A stretch of DNA of 64,000 bases from the NCBI GenBank assembly GCA_025617745.1, contig CM046853.1:57249233-57313232 (forward strand), in the 5' to 3' direction. The notes beneath the pieces are model-generated. The model saw only the letters and a program-made list of their open reading frames with translations. It ran no database searches and was not told where the DNA came from. Position 1 is the stretch's first letter; the number at the start of each line of letters is the position of its first letter. Position numbers and translations under genes: made by a program. This document shows positions 9,625 through 21,855 of the stretch, piece after piece. Source of the DNA: Heliocidaris erythrogramma. Taxonomy: Eukaryota > Echinodermata > Echinoidea > Camarodonta > Echinometridae.

Positions 9625-10856
9625 CAATTTTCTTATTCCACTCCACATTCAATGAATAAAAACAGAAAATGAGGGGGCTGAGTCAGTGAGAATTTAAATT
9701 ATCCCTTTAAGTACCAGAAACGAAAATAACACTTTTCAGATATCAATACCCCATATACCCCGAAAAATAGACTTTTCATTTATATCATATAACAAATTTT
9801 CAACATAGTGAATGCCTTTGATAAAAATAAATCTGAATGTTATTTTGCAACAAATTGATACAATTTTAGGTTCTGCAATTTGAAACTTTGCAAACAAACA
9901 TTCAGTTAGTATATTGTGTAAATAAGATAGGGGATTTCACTGGGGTATAAAGAGAGGGAAGTTCCCCAGTTTCTGCTGTAAAAAGATAAAGGTTTATCTC
10001 CTTGTCTGGATTCAAAAGATGCATATCGGTATAGGGATCGAGGTCTGCATGTGCATATGGAGTTTCTTTACAACAGCGCATGTGAATGGAAATGACCATC
10101 TTTTATTAGTGATTACCCACGCCGATGAAATCGGCAGAGTTATGTAAAGGGCTCCGTATGTTTGTTTGTGTACAACAGAACGGGTTCGCACCAAATTTTC
10201 AAGGAATGTTCGGATAGTGACAGGAAAGAATCGATTAGATTTTGGTGATGATTGGTTGACCCCTGCAAATTCTGTGTGACCTTGAAGTTTTGACCCCAAC
10301 TTCATTTCGGATAGTGACAGGAAAGAATCGATTAAGAAAAGAATGGATTAGATTTTTTTTGTAATGATCGGTTATAGAAACTTCAGTTCGGAGAGTTCTT
10401 TTTTTGTTTTTAAGAATATTTTATTACTTCCTTTTTCAAAATAACATTTTTCACAATAATCGAGGTAAAATACACAAACAAATATATTCACACACAGTAT
10501 CGTGCCAAATTACATAATAATAACAATAAGTAACCATAATATTTTACATGCATGTATTAAATACTAGATTATGCCAAATCTAGAAGTCTTTATTGCGATA
10601 AAAAAGAAGAAAAATATAAAATATAAAATATAGTGACAGGAAAGAATCGTTTAGGGAAAGAATGCAACTACTCTGTAGCGCCGCCTTTGACGGCCTTTCT
10701 AGTTCTCCAATGTCTTGCAGATACAAATGGTTCGCATGGGCCACAGAACAGGAACTGGGGTGGATACAGTCCCCACCACCACAACCACACACAATTATTG
10801 TACACACTTTATATAAAAACACTACCCTCTGATACCTTCGGGGAAACCCTATCATC
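9625..10856. other. Intergenic stretch with a short phrase repeated three times
   Basis: The phrase TAGTGACAGGAAAGAATCG recurs at about 10214, 10311 and 10631, suggesting remnants of a short dispersed or tandem repeat. A minus-strand frame (10305-10012) has no recognisable motif. Confidence 0.45.
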
Positions 10857-13385
10857 ACTGGTGTAGACAGGGGGCACCGGGGGCCATGCCCCCTCCCTAT
10901 TCAGCCACTACAACAACAAAAAGCGAGAGCGAAAAAGCGGGGGAAGTGAGAGAAAAAATGCCTAAAAAAGCACTACAAGCCATTATCCTGGCTCTCAAAA
11001 TTTGCTAAAAAAGTCAAAGTTTTCGCGCCCACCCTTGTACCATGGGTGTCGATCCCGGGGGATGGACGTATAATATCCCCCAAAATATTTGAGGTGGGAG
11101 GATGGCCTGTATTATCACTCCCAATATATTTGGATAACATAAATAAGAATTATGATGCATTAACTTGAAACTAATAATTATTTAAACTAATGATGTTTAA
11201 TCTTGAAAAAACACATTCTTTAATGATTAGAAGAAAGGAAATTTAAAAAATGCCATAAGTTCAATACGAAAATATTGAAGAAAATTAGTTCACTCGCATT
11301 GTTTTCATTAAAAACATGTTGGTATGCTTTAAAATGCAAGTTTTATAGACAGATTCCCTGATGTAGGAGAGGGATACTCCCTCCCACCCCTGCTCGGTCT
11401 CTTCGCTCAGTGGTGTGTCTGGGGGGGGGGGGGGGGAGAGGGGAGCACGTGCACTAGGAAACACTTGAAGGGGGCGCAAACGCAAAGGAGAGAAAGAAAA
11501 ATAGGGGAGTGAAGAAACATAATCGTTACGGCTTTACGACCCGTACCCAGCCCTGTTACATACAATGCAGTATTGCGCCCCAAATAACTGAAAAGCAGCC
11601 AGGGCGGTGAACTAATATTCCGCCAAAAAAAAAAAATGCTAAAACTTCGGAGCTTTCGCGCTTCGCGCGGGAAGGGGGGGGGGGGGGGGAATCCCCTCCC
11701 TGTACCCACCCCTGTTACATACGGTGCAGTATTACGTCCAAATAACTATAACTTTCCGCCTAAAAAATTGTTTTCTACGAGCCGTTATCTTTATCTCAAA
11801 ATTGCGGGGGACAAGGGGGGGGGGGGTGAAATGTGAATCGACCTATAAAGCATTCACGAATTCACGACTTCCACTTCTCCGAGACAGGGTCAATTTCTTC
11901 TTCATCCTGACAGTCTCTCTCTTTCTTTCCCTGCCACCCAGTCCCCCTTGTCTCTCTGCCACCTCACTCCACCCTCTCCCTCTCTTTATGCCATCCATCT
12001 TCTACATTAATCTACATGTATTTTTAATGTTACTTATGAAGGTTAACGACGTACATATCAAAGTCAACAACCTTATCCGGGACAGGCGCAATCACGAAAG
12101 TTTGTAATCGTTCCGGAATTCTTAATAACTTTAATAAATTACCTCGCTCTCTCGCTCTTTTACTCGATCCCTCTTAATACAACAAACGGACTTATCGAAT
12201 CACTTTTCTCCCCATTTCCCCCATATTTTGGAGTTCATTTTTAAGACCAGACGGCTGATCGAGATCGATATTTCAAAAAATAAACACATCGATAATGTTT
12301 TAATTTCAATAAAGCGCTCATTATATTACTGCCCAATCATGCTGGTTTGTAACAACATTACCCAAAGCACTAAGTAATATTTTTTTAATTCATGCACTCG
12401 AATAAAGTGTGCTTAATATTATTCCGAATTACCCAATAGATGTTGTTGACATAGATAACGAAAACGTTAAAAATATAGGGCAAAGCCAAGAAAGAAAGAA
12501 AGGCTACTCTTTCAAGGGGCGTTTTTGAAAGTGTGTGTGTGTGTGGGGCTGATTTGATTTCACTCATTAATGATAATATATTAAGCTAATTCATACATTT
12601 TATGAAATGTGTTTACTAAAAAAAGGGTGGAGGGGGGAGGGGGTGGGCTGCAGCCCCCAGGCCCCGTCCCCAGTTCTGGTTCCGCGACCCATGCAAAAGT
12701 AAAGTTGTATTTATATTCAGAAATCCGGTCTTAACTCGAGAACATTAAGTTTTTCGTTGTGATATTTCAATTTCATTTTTTTTTATTCGCAGCCATGACG
12801 GCTACATACAACAGCTATTAACATGTGAAAGTGAATTTATAATTGCATTGCTTGGAAACTACACAATGTATTTTTGGGGTTGGATTTTTATTGTTATTAG
12901 TTGAGGGTTTTTTTGGTTTGGAACATAGAGCAATATTTTGAATAGTTGTCCGTCCTTTATTTATTCGTGTATTAATTTTTATGTCGTTTATCATTACTAT
13001 ATATTTTTGTGGTGGGCTCGATGTGGGAAAATTAAATGTTAGGGGCCGACTTTGTCATGGCACAAACCTAGGTATTTTTTTCTCAGAAAACTATGACAAA
13101 TGATACGTACGGTACTTTGACGGAGACTTCAATACATTCGTACTTTTTCCAAAGAAAATAAGCAAAATGAAGCAGAATGAGTCACCATTTAAACCGTAAG
13201 TGGCGCTCTTTCAAAACACTAAATATACAACTTCCTTCAAGGCAGAACAAAAATAAAGAACAGGAAGTCGGCGAAATCGAAGGAATCGCAGGGTGGGTCT
13301 CTAAACAAAAGCTCGCGCTAATCCCGCTGAACGGCGACTTCTTAGAGTCGCCGATGGATATGACAGGATCCGGGAGATAATCCCG
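10857..13385. other. Intergenic stretch rich in poly-G tracts and TIR-like ends
   Basis: CACTGGTGTAGACAGGGGGC (10857) and CAGTGGTGTGTCTGGGGGG (11409) look like ends of the CAG-type elements. Poly-G tracts lie near 11420, 11675 and 11815. 12605-12700 matches the right half of the 147-bp MITE at 5866, including GGGCTGCAGCCC and GTTCCGCGACCC. 13320-13450 is CGGC-rich like 303-545. No host gene was recognised. Confidence 0.5.
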
Positions 13386-14315
13386 CTAATCGGCCTTTTT
13401 AACTTTGGCCGCGGTGAAAACGGTGACAAAACTTTCCGTAAGAAGCCTTAAAGCAATATTAAGCTGATCAATAAAATTTATATATATAGTATCAATTGAC
13501 TGATCCAGTTCTGGATATGAAATATTATCACATTCTGCATGAAATGTTCCCCAATCAGCCCGTTTTATTGACCATTTTGGTGTGAATGGGAGGTATGTCT
13601 GTGGAAACTGAACGCCACAATCAATTATAATCGGAAAATGATCACTGCCCCAATTATTTTCTAAAACTTCCCAAATACATTTAGCAGCTATATTATTTGA
13701 TGTCCATGTTAAATCCAAGCATGAAGTATTACCACTGTTCGTCTAATCTTGTACCAGACCCCGTATTAAGGCACACAAGGTTGCAATTTTCCATAGCCTT
13801 TTCTATATTAAGACCATTCGAATCAGTTTTGGAACTCCCCCATAACGTATTATGGCCATTAAAGTCACCACATATAAAAACAGAGCTGCCAACGACAGAA
13901 AACACATGATCTAAAAAATTATCCTCAAGTTTTAAACACGGATTATAGATATTAACAACTGAAATCCAATTCGTGTTATTGATGTAGACATCAATGGCTA
14001 ATATCTCAATCTCAGATTTAGGTAAATCAAAACTTTATAAGACAACCCTTTTTTAATTAGTGTCAGGCAACCGCCACCCTGCCTTTTATTATCAGATTTC
14101 CTGTCTTTTCTTATCGTTTCATAATCATATAAATTAAAATAATTCTTATCCTTCAACCAAGATTCCTGAATACAAATGATATCCGGTTTGGGGTTAATGT
14201 CATTTGTTATAGCTACCTTAAATTCAGCCCCCTGTCTAACTATTGATTTAGCGTTCCATTGGAGGAAACGCATAAGAAAGCATAGTAGCACAAAAGAAAA
14301 ATAAAACTTATTCAT
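13386..14315 (-). pseudogene. LINE ORF2 N-terminus (APE-type endonuclease), frameshifted and truncated
   Basis: The likely start is ATG 14315. Motifs in order: FLQWNAKS, then PDIICIQESWLKD (the metal-binding Glu of APE nucleases), then GGGCLTLIKKG. After a frame change near 14000 comes a region with FNGHNTLWGSSKTDSNG (the Asp/Asn motif is just upstream). After another frame change near 13735 comes SCLDLTWTSNN...WGSDHFPIII (the SDH motif). The protein ends in the linker with no RT domain. The nuclease would nick target DNA to prime reverse transcription. It is clearly dead. Confidence 0.8.
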
Positions 14316-14316
14316 T

Positions 14317-15829
14317 TCACGGTTTATGATTCTTCCTATGAGAGTTATTTTTACGTCTTGAAGACGATTGACAAGATTCACCATCTGATGTAATCTTATC
14401 GGAAGATTTACCAGGATCTGACAAATTTATTTTAACATTACTTTTCTTGGAATCATTACCAGTTTCATTTTCAATTGTGTTACCAACTTTCCTTTGCTGA
14501 GAGTTTTCATTACATGTCTTTCCAGATAAATCCTTATGAAAGGCCTGTTTGAAGAGATTCTTCATTGCGTATTGAATGTCATCCTTACTTTTAATTTTAT
14601 CACTGCGACTTATTTGAATGGTTCCAATCATAAGCATTGCCAGTGCTGGCCCTATTTCTACCATACTATTATCATCTGTTTGGGTACTTTCCGTCACTTC
14701 AGTTTGTGTGGTTGCATCTACATATACACCTTTATTTGTGGTTGCACTTTGAGGCTTGCTAACAATAATAGGAGGATCTAAATTACACTTATCTTCACTA
14801 CATTCCTCAACTACCTTAGATTCATTATTAACAGAGTTGTTCTGCGACTGAGATTTAACTTTCTTAGTTGCATCAGCATAAGATATGTTAAGAGTAATTC
14901 TGGTTTGATGAATTTGCTTTTGTATTTTAACATCCTCACATCCAAGGTAAGCTGCAGAGTGAGTACCTCCACATCTACAACATTTAGGGTTTTCCTTACT
15001 TTTACAATCCTTAAACTTATGTTGGCCACCACATCTAACACATCTCTGAAAGCTTTTACAACTACTGGCAATGTGTCCAAGCCTTTGACATTTAAAACAT
15101 CGAATAACTAATATATGGTATAACTTTATATATTTGATAACCAACACACAAATCATCAGGAATATTCTTCCTCATAAATGTAATACATACCGCCAAGGAT
15201 GGTTCAACCTTGCCATTTTGTTTTCTCATTAATCTCTTAGCCTCCACTACCCCGTCCTTCTTACATGCCTGCACCAACTCTTCTACATCTACATCAAGTG
15301 GAATACCAGAAATCACACCTCTACATTTAATTTCACTACTAGGATATTCTGTGGATACAGTCCACTTACCCAACTGCGTTATTTGTTTAAGTCTCTCTGC
15401 CTGAGAGGCAGTGTAACATTGTACTGCAATACCACCATTAACTTTATTGACTGTTTTTACAAAACTTTGCCCAATCACATTCAAACATTTAGCAATATGG
15501 AGTGGGTTTACCTGTGCAAGATTGACATCACTTGATTTAATGATATTCTTTATGCCAGTTGTACTAGTAGTCGTATCCTTAGGAATGACCGTACTTTTCT
15601 TTCTTTTGTGGGTAACAACCTTGAAAGTATCGCCATCACTACCCAAATCGGAATCATCATTACTCGTATTAGACAAGTCCCTTTTACGATTAATGTTACT
15701 AATATTACTATTACCTCCATTATCGTCTTTACTTTGAACTTGACTAATAAGTCGAGACAAAGTAGATCTTTCCTTAGCTACAGGCTGAGAAGCAAGAAGC
15801 TTATCACTATTAAGATTCAAAAAATCCAT
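14317..15829 (-). pseudogene. LINE ORF1 (gag-like, three CCHC zinc knuckles), frameshifted
   Basis: The ORF1 protein binds element RNA. The ATG is at 15829. The first frame runs to a stop at 15092 and carries an RRM-like middle region. The frame then shifts near 15110-15125, and the second part holds three knuckles in order: CFKCQRLGHIASSC, CVRCGGQHKFKDC and CCRCGGTHSAAYLGC. A polar Ser/Lys-rich tail follows. The family's usual architecture (basic N-terminus, RRM-like fold, knuckles) is complete, so only the frameshift inactivates it. The stop at 14319-14317 lies one base before the ORF2 ATG at 14315. Confidence 0.85.
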
Positions 15830-17000
15830 TAGATCATCCTCCGCATTGTACCCGAGTTAACGGGACATGCTGCTTAGAAATAAGATACTATAATACAAAA
15901 GTGTACTGATCTAAGTATTAAATAGATAAACTAAAACTATGCACAGAGCAAATTCCTGCTTACCAAACTACTCGATATACAGCAATACCAAGCCAAAAAG
16001 CACCCTTTAGCCACAGCGTCGGGTTCACCCGTGAAACGTTATCACTCTCCTCAAGAACTCCACTTCTCTCCTCTCGCACCTCTATCAAAGAACCAACACG
16101 TGAAAAACTATCCCTCGTGCACGTTTTACTCGAACTCTCACTAGTCAACTCGGCTCTCTCTCTCTCTCAAACTCTAGCTCCGTTCTCAATCAGAATCAGA
16201 ATCAGAATCCCGATCCTCTCCTCTCCTCTCCCTGAGTATCTAATTTTATCCTCTATTTATAACCTTTCCTAACTAAGGAAAATCTGTATGAACGGAAAAG
16301 CATTACAATACTAAATATATCTATTTCTAAAAAGGACTTCCTAAAATGTGTCCTAACGGAAACCATTACAATACCAGGTATTTCTATTCAAACCTATAAA
16401 ACACAATACCGTCCAGACAGAACACTGTTAGAAATACCTCTGTCATTCAACTAAATGGCTTGCACAAGCTTCAACTGACATACAACCTTAATGCTATGCA
16501 TAAATGAATTTAATTTGCAATTAATTAACCTACATGTCACAATCTATTTTATACCTTGTCTGGTAGATTAACAAAAAGAATAAAAATATATTTCCTTCCT
16601 GACACCATGGTATCTTCAAAACTTAGAACTTGAGTGTATCTTGAACACTTCATTACCTCCCCCAGTTGTATTTTAATTTGCAACGACCAATACCTTAAAC
16701 TGTTCGAGACTCTAATTATCCTTATCAATATCCCTTTTCTAAATATAACTCTTAAATGCCAATATCTCACATGAGTTCCAACAAGTAACCAACTCCATAG
16801 ACTCGAGTTTGTCTGATATCTTAAAGTAGAACGTTGATGATTTTAAATATTGGCTTAATACTTATTATTGCATAGATGGCATAAATTAAACAAGGTTATC
16901 CAAATTCAACGCTTGGAAACATTTGAAGTAATGATTATTATCAATTATAAAACGGTAAAATACAGCCCCCGATATAGCAGCTGAAGAGCTCCTCGAACGC
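15830..17000. other. Stretch upstream of the LINE ORF1, partly its 5' UTR
   Basis: It contains pyrimidine-rich repeats (CTCTCTCTC, TCAGAATCAGAATC, CCTCTCCTCTCC at 16155-16235) just 5' of ORF1 on the element strand, plausible as 5' UTR/promoter repeats. The boundary of the element cannot be fixed. The rest is AT-rich. Confidence 0.4.
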
Positions 17001-17575
17001 TGCTGAGATATGTGACGACACACCCTGGACCAGTCCTGGCTAAGCAGACGATGTCCCATAACATCTTACACATTTTTCAGAGCCTATTTTGTCATCTCCT
17101 CTTCACTTATTTATCTTCCTTCACTAGCGTCAGTCTTAATGTTAGTCTGTTGCCTCACTCTTAACTTCGTGTATGGTATTATTTTGATGAAAAATGCAGC
17201 GTTAAAAAAATAAAGGAATCAGTCACTTGTAAACAAAATAAGACGCCATTGTATTTTCAGCTGTTTGCACCGGGGCATGTTCGGCGTTTCAAGAGGGAAC
17301 GAATACCATCCTGCTATTATTCGGAGGGCTTTTCAATTTGAAAGTGGGGTTTATTTCATTGATCATTGACCCTTCTCCTATGTATTTACAATCAAACGGT
17401 TTTAGCTATCAGAATCAGTTTCACTTTCCCTTTATAATGGTGTGAAATAAGGTCATGTTTAAATACACCAAACTCTTTATAATTTGATAAATAATTGCAT
17501 TGCAATTACGTTCATTCATTATAGGACGTCGTCTGCTTAAGCAGGATCGATCCCGAGTGTGACGACATCAAAACA
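17000..17575. mobile_element. Inverted-repeat element, about 0.57 kb
   Basis: CTGGCTAAGCAGACGATGTC (17036-17055) is mirrored by CTGCTTAAGCAGACGACGTC on the minus strand (ending 17544). Weaker pairing extends outward through TGTGACGACACAC / TGTCGTCACAC. The central ~460 bp has no coding potential. Ends and target duplication are not resolved. Confidence 0.55.
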
Positions 17576-18640
17576 TCGCTATATTTCTGGCGAATCCTCG
17601 GATATTCCAGATGCTGAGAAGAGCTTTTATTTGTGTTGTTTTTATAATCACCAGATACGCAGTTGACATAAAACTTATAAGATTGCCATCTGTAAGCTTC
17701 CCAGTTTCTAGTGATACATTAATTGCCATATTTGTGATTTTCTTTGAATATCTACTTTAAAGAGTTCAGAACCATTTTATTCCTTTATTAAAACTCTCCA
17801 AACAATTAAAGGAACTTCGAATGCCTTTAATTAAAATCTTAAGCAATTTCTCATTTTTGTAACTATTCTGAATGTTACTTAAACGATTTACATACTTGCG
17901 AACACAATAAATCAATGTATTAAAACTTCAAAGTATCTGGTGCTTGTTCATTTGTTCAACTTGTGTATCATATAATGTATACTAGAGCCTGAAACAAACT
18001 TTGATATCCATATATATTTTAAATCTTTCATCTCTTACTACCACATGTAGAGACTATAACCAAAATGTTATAAAACTTCTCTTTAACATATTATCACATC
18101 AATTGATAATTCCGTTACATAATCCAAATAAACAAGTTAATTTAAAGCTCATTCAGTATCTCAGCTTTTGCTTTTCCCTTTTTGTAAGTGTGTGCATCTC
18201 TCAAATACATGTATGTATCATATATATTCAAACAACAATGAACTTTTTTCCTTATAAACCATCAAGAAAATATTCTAAACATTTCTCACTTCAAATTCGA
18301 AATGTTTTGCTCAAAGAAAATGAAATGTCCATTTCTGATTTAACATTTGTGCCTTTTGGGTTGTAACTTAATTTCCTTCTATTCATTTTTCTTGAACTTC
18401 TAATTTCAATTTCAGTTTTGTCAAATGTCAAATGTAAAAAATGTCAAATAATTTCTTAACTCTTCAATCTTTTGTTTCTTCTGTTCTTATTCAAGAATAG
18501 ACCAAGGTTCTATTATAACCATTCCTGCGATTATGGTGCACAAGGGTTTGATAAAATTGTGACCGCATAGTTTAATATTTAGATAGTGATCAAAAGTGAT
18601 GAATCGGCTATTCCAAAGTGCCATTGGATCCTTCCAATTT
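17576..18640. other. AT-rich intergenic stretch, nothing recognised
   Basis: No coding motif, RNA gene or clear repeat was seen. A 121-codon plus-strand frame at 18001-18366 is of AT-rich composition without any known motif. Confidence 0.45.
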
Positions 18641-18666
18641 TTCTCCACTATATCTCTCTGTCTTCA

Positions 18667-18776
18667 TTCTAATAGGGGGCAAAATCGAGAAAATGGCAGG
18701 TCGTCTATGGTCAAAATGCATACTTTTCTTCCAAAAGGGGGGCACGGGCCGGAAGTGCCCCCCTGGATCCGCCAAT
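18667..18776. mobile_element. Dispersed repeat ending in a TGGCGGATCCAGG-type terminus
   Basis: The phrase CGTCTATGGTCAAAATGCAT and its surroundings recur at 29851-29919. The right end CCTGGATCCGCCA, read on the minus strand, is TGGCGGATCCAGG followed by a G-run, the same type of terminus as at 21856 and 32803. It is a fragment of a CAG-ended DNA transposon family. Confidence 0.5.
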
Positions 18777-19999
18777 GGACCCAACGACGAATTTTTACTT
18801 GGCAGCCACTGAGTAATACCAATAAACAAGAATTACACTTCACGTTTCTCATCTATACAAGCCTCAACAATCGACATGTAAATACCATCACGGAATCGCA
18901 CACAACTATCAGTGCAAGACTAGCTCTGTTTAACCAAATTAATAACATGTTTGGATCAAAAACTTATCACTAAGAGTACATATTTACACGGACATACATA
19001 ATACACCTGGTACTATCTAATTCAGTTAAAATGAAACTTTGTTAACGTCATATAGTGCAATATACACATGTACTACATTTCGTCATGTATAACTGTTAAA
19101 ACATTTTTTTTTAAATGACAATATGCGGTGCAGCAGAGATCCATTAAATACATAAAAATCAAATATGCACTGAGCAACTCTAAAGCATACATTTATGAAT
19201 AATAAATACCCAAAATGACTACATTCATCATTAAAGTAAGCAAAAAAATTCAATCAACAATGGGAAAAGAAAAATATGGGTATTTACTTGTCCTATCATC
19301 CTGTTTTACAGTAAAAGTGGGATGACATCAAATTAAATGCCACGAAAGAACAAAGTTTTCATGCATGATTCATGGCACATAGAATTGCAAGAGGGATAAT
19401 GTTCGAGTGCCAAACAGTAGCAATAACAGGTATAAATATACAACTACACGTTCATAGAAAATAAGGACAACACACAATAAATGCATAATGTCCCTCTTTT
19501 GCTTCACATAATGAAAAAATATGAATAAGGGCACTGTGTGACAAAATACAGTCAAAACTTTTGAAACATTGTATGTCAAGACTGGCGTCTGAAAAGACAG
19601 ATGCACAGCATTATGGAAATACAAAATCCAACCGTCACATCAGTCTTTCCATCTGCTCCATTCAAGAGAAAAACACTGGGACCAAAAAAACAAAAATAAA
19701 AAAAGATTGCTTTATCAAATGCAAACGACAGTAGCGGATTTCAACAAATAGAGGAGAACCTTAGACCTTTACTATGATCACAAAAGTGTGTACCAAATCA
19801 CTAACGGCATATGATATGCATAAAATATATCAACAAATTCCTAAATCACTGCTTGCTAAAGGATAGCACAATCATACATACCCCCCACAAAAAAAGAAAA
19901 AAAAAAAGATATACAAAATATTACCCCAAATAAAAAAAACTATAGAAAAAATGTTTTTGGTACATCTGATATAATCTAGAGCAAAAATGCCATTTCCTT
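18777..19999. other. AT-rich intergenic stretch, nothing recognised
   Basis: Several poly-A runs are present. No gene or repeat could be supported. Confidence 0.45.
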
Positions 20000-20452
20000 T
20001 TAATACATGAAAAAAATACAAAACTGAGAGCCTACACTAAGGAGACTAGACCCACAAATAAACAACATAAAAAATATGGATAAAACGACATTTAAAAAAA
20101 AACAGAAAGAACTCAGTCGACGAAATAGACAAAACCCAATCAATAAAAAGGCAGAAATAAAACAGTAAAAGGGAAAAGGGGACATGCTGAATACCCAACT
20201 ACCAGTCAGTGTGCAGGGGAAATGGTCACCCATCAGAAGGTTGATAGTAGAAGACGTATAGCGGGAGTCAGTCATAAGATGCCAGTACTCTGAAGCTGAT
20301 CGGAGGCACAAAGTCCAAGGGCTGACATCGTCGAGTGCAGGGGGCCTGCGCTGGCTACATGGGACCCCATAGTCCAGTCTGGCCTCTTTGAGTGAGAATC
20401 TATATACCCGAAATCCAACATATAGAGGGAGACATGGTACAAGACCTCTCAA
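20000..20452 (-). CDS. Unidentified coding candidate
   Basis: A 150-codon minus-strand frame. The first ~90 codons look like protein rather than chance (for example RFSLKEARLDYGVPCSQRRP, SASEYWHLMTDS, LMGDHFPCTLTGSW). The last 50 codons are a hydrophobic Phe/Leu-rich stretch in an A-rich region and may not be real. I recognise no family. It could be an exon, a transposon remnant or an uncharacterised repeat. The frame lies on the same strand as the candidates at 20702-20944 and 21100-21778, so the three might belong to one broken gene. Confidence 0.25.
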   Translation of the reverse strand: MRGLVPCLPLYVGFRVYRFSLKEARLDYGVPCSQRRPPALDDVSPWTLCLRSASEYWHLMTDSRYTSSTINLLMGDHFPCTLTGSWVFSMSPFPFYCFISAFLLIGFCLFRRLSSFCFFLNVVLSIFFMLFICGSSLLSVGSQFCIFFMY

Positions 20453-20701
20453 CCCCTCTCAACACCACCCAACAAAGAGTCCAGTACAATACTTTTGAAT
20501 CCTGGAAATCCTAGGCATCAATCAAAACATTCTTGTCCCTGATTGGTCAAACAACCCTGGAGAGTTGGGGGAGGCGGTATCTGGACATGGTTGTTGATCG
20601 GGGACTACTAGTCTAGCGTACAAAACTTTTGCCTTCACCAAAAACAACTTTACCTCAAAGATGATGAAAATGCAAAGTTTTTATTAACTTCTACCAAATA
20701 A

Positions 20702-20944
20702 TCATATTGTCATGACATTTGAACAGTAGCTATCCATGTTTTTGTTATGATATCGAGGTCTTTTTCCTCTCACCAAACGATCACAATGGGGGCCTTTTTC
20801 GCTGTGTAGGTCATCTACAATCACCTCGGGAGTATATGCAGGCGGGTGATAGAGGGGACTGGCCTCATCGGCACTAGCAGCCACACTAGTATGTGGCTCG
20901 AAAAAATGACGTGTAGCGAGCACAGATGACGGGTTTACGCACAA
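20702..20944 (-). CDS. Unidentified coding candidate in CpG-rich DNA
   Basis: An 80-codon minus-strand frame with a Pro/His-rich centre (SPLYHPPAYTPEVIVDDLHS) and a basic end (RLVRGKRPRYHNK). It adjoins a short CpG-rich block (20940-21130) that could be a promoter or first exon. No ATG begins the frame. The family is not recognised. Confidence 0.22.
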   Translation of the reverse strand: MCVNPSSVLATRHFFEPHTSVAASADEASPLYHPPAYTPEVIVDDLHSEKGPHCDRLVRGKRPRYHNKNMDSYCSNVMTI

Positions 20945-21099
20945 AGTGTTGGCTTTGATAGAGGGCGTATGATCGTTAAGGTGTCAAATTCGATCGCGGA
21001 CCCACGATTACGAACGATCATTTGCATGAAGAGCTGTTTTGCTGTGAATTGCAACCCGATCGCGCTTTCGAAAAGCCAGCGCTCAGCACAGAAATTGTA

Positions 21100-21778
21100 T
21101 TACGATACGTACGGCTCCCTATCGCGAATATCTGGACTGACAGCGGCACTACTAACATCAGAATGACAGGCAAGGGCATTGTCACTACATACAGGACTGC
21201 ACTTTATTTCATTCAGAGTTCCAGAGCTTGGCTCAGTTGAAATTCCAGAGGGAGGCTCAGTCAAAGGTCCAGAAATAGACTCGGTAAGATCACCAGAGGA
21301 GAACTCAGTCAAACTCCCAGAGCAAGGCTCAGTCAAAGGTCTAGAGGTACATGTAGGCTCAGTGGTAGGCCTACTACTAGAGTATGAATCAATCAGCATC
21401 CCAGAGCTAGGCTCAATAAGAGAACCACCAGAGCTAGGCTCAGTCGGACGTCCTGAGCTAAGCCCAATCGGAGGTCCAGAGCAATCAGAGCTATGCTCAG
21501 TGACAGGAATCTTCTTATGACCTTCCAAAACTATTTACTGTCTCACTCATGTCATCTTGACAACCATACCTGAACAGTGAGTCATCACTGAATGTGAGGA
21601 GACGTCTGGATGGTCCCAAAGATACATCATTAACCTCCATAAATGGAGCACCACCAATGATCTCTACATTCGTCATACATTCATCCTCACCAACCAAACC
21701 CTTGAAAGTCAACTCTAGGCCACCACAGTACAATGGAAACCAAGTAAGCCCGATAACGTTCATGCAGATTTTATGCAT
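21100..21778 (-). CDS. Unidentified protein with a Ser/Gly/Thr/Glu/Pro repeat tract, frameshifted or spliced
   Basis: Two minus-strand frames abut. The first (21778-21515) reads smoothly with GLTWFPLYCGGLELTFKG, NVEIIGGAPFMEVNDVSLG and LLTFSDDSLFRYGC. After a one-base frame change near 21520, the second (to 21100) contains about ten copies of a degenerate 7-11 residue unit of the type SSG-LTEP (PLTEPCSG, SLTEFSSG, PLTEPPSG, ISTEPSSG). Keeping the unit in frame for ~120 codons argues for past protein selection. The frame change could be an intron edge, a mutation or a sequencing error. No domain is recognised. Confidence 0.38.
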
Positions 21779-21855
21779 GTACTAACTAATCTCATTAGCG
21801 ATATAATATAATCATCGATCATTGTCTCATCAATCTGAATCTTCAACCCCAACAC

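Larger units (their letters stand above)
13386..15829 (-). mobile_element. Dead I/Jockey-group LINE, 3' truncated
   Basis: This is a minus-strand non-LTR retrotransposon with a gag-like ORF1 (zinc knuckles) followed by the start of ORF2 (endonuclease). It stops inside the endonuclease/RT linker at about 13390, where CGGC-rich sequence begins, so RT and the 3' end are missing. At least three frame lesions are visible. The ORF1 stop and the ORF2 start are one base apart (TGAAATG at 14319-14313), the layout expected for termination-reinitiation. It belongs to the same broad group as the element at 41571-47187 but is a different, older family. Confidence 0.85.

Noticed and set aside
11407..12107. 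Several 100-130-codon ORFs on both strands
   Set aside because: They owe their length to poly-G/poly-C and CT-rich runs (Pro/Gly/Ser homopolymers) and have no conserved motif.
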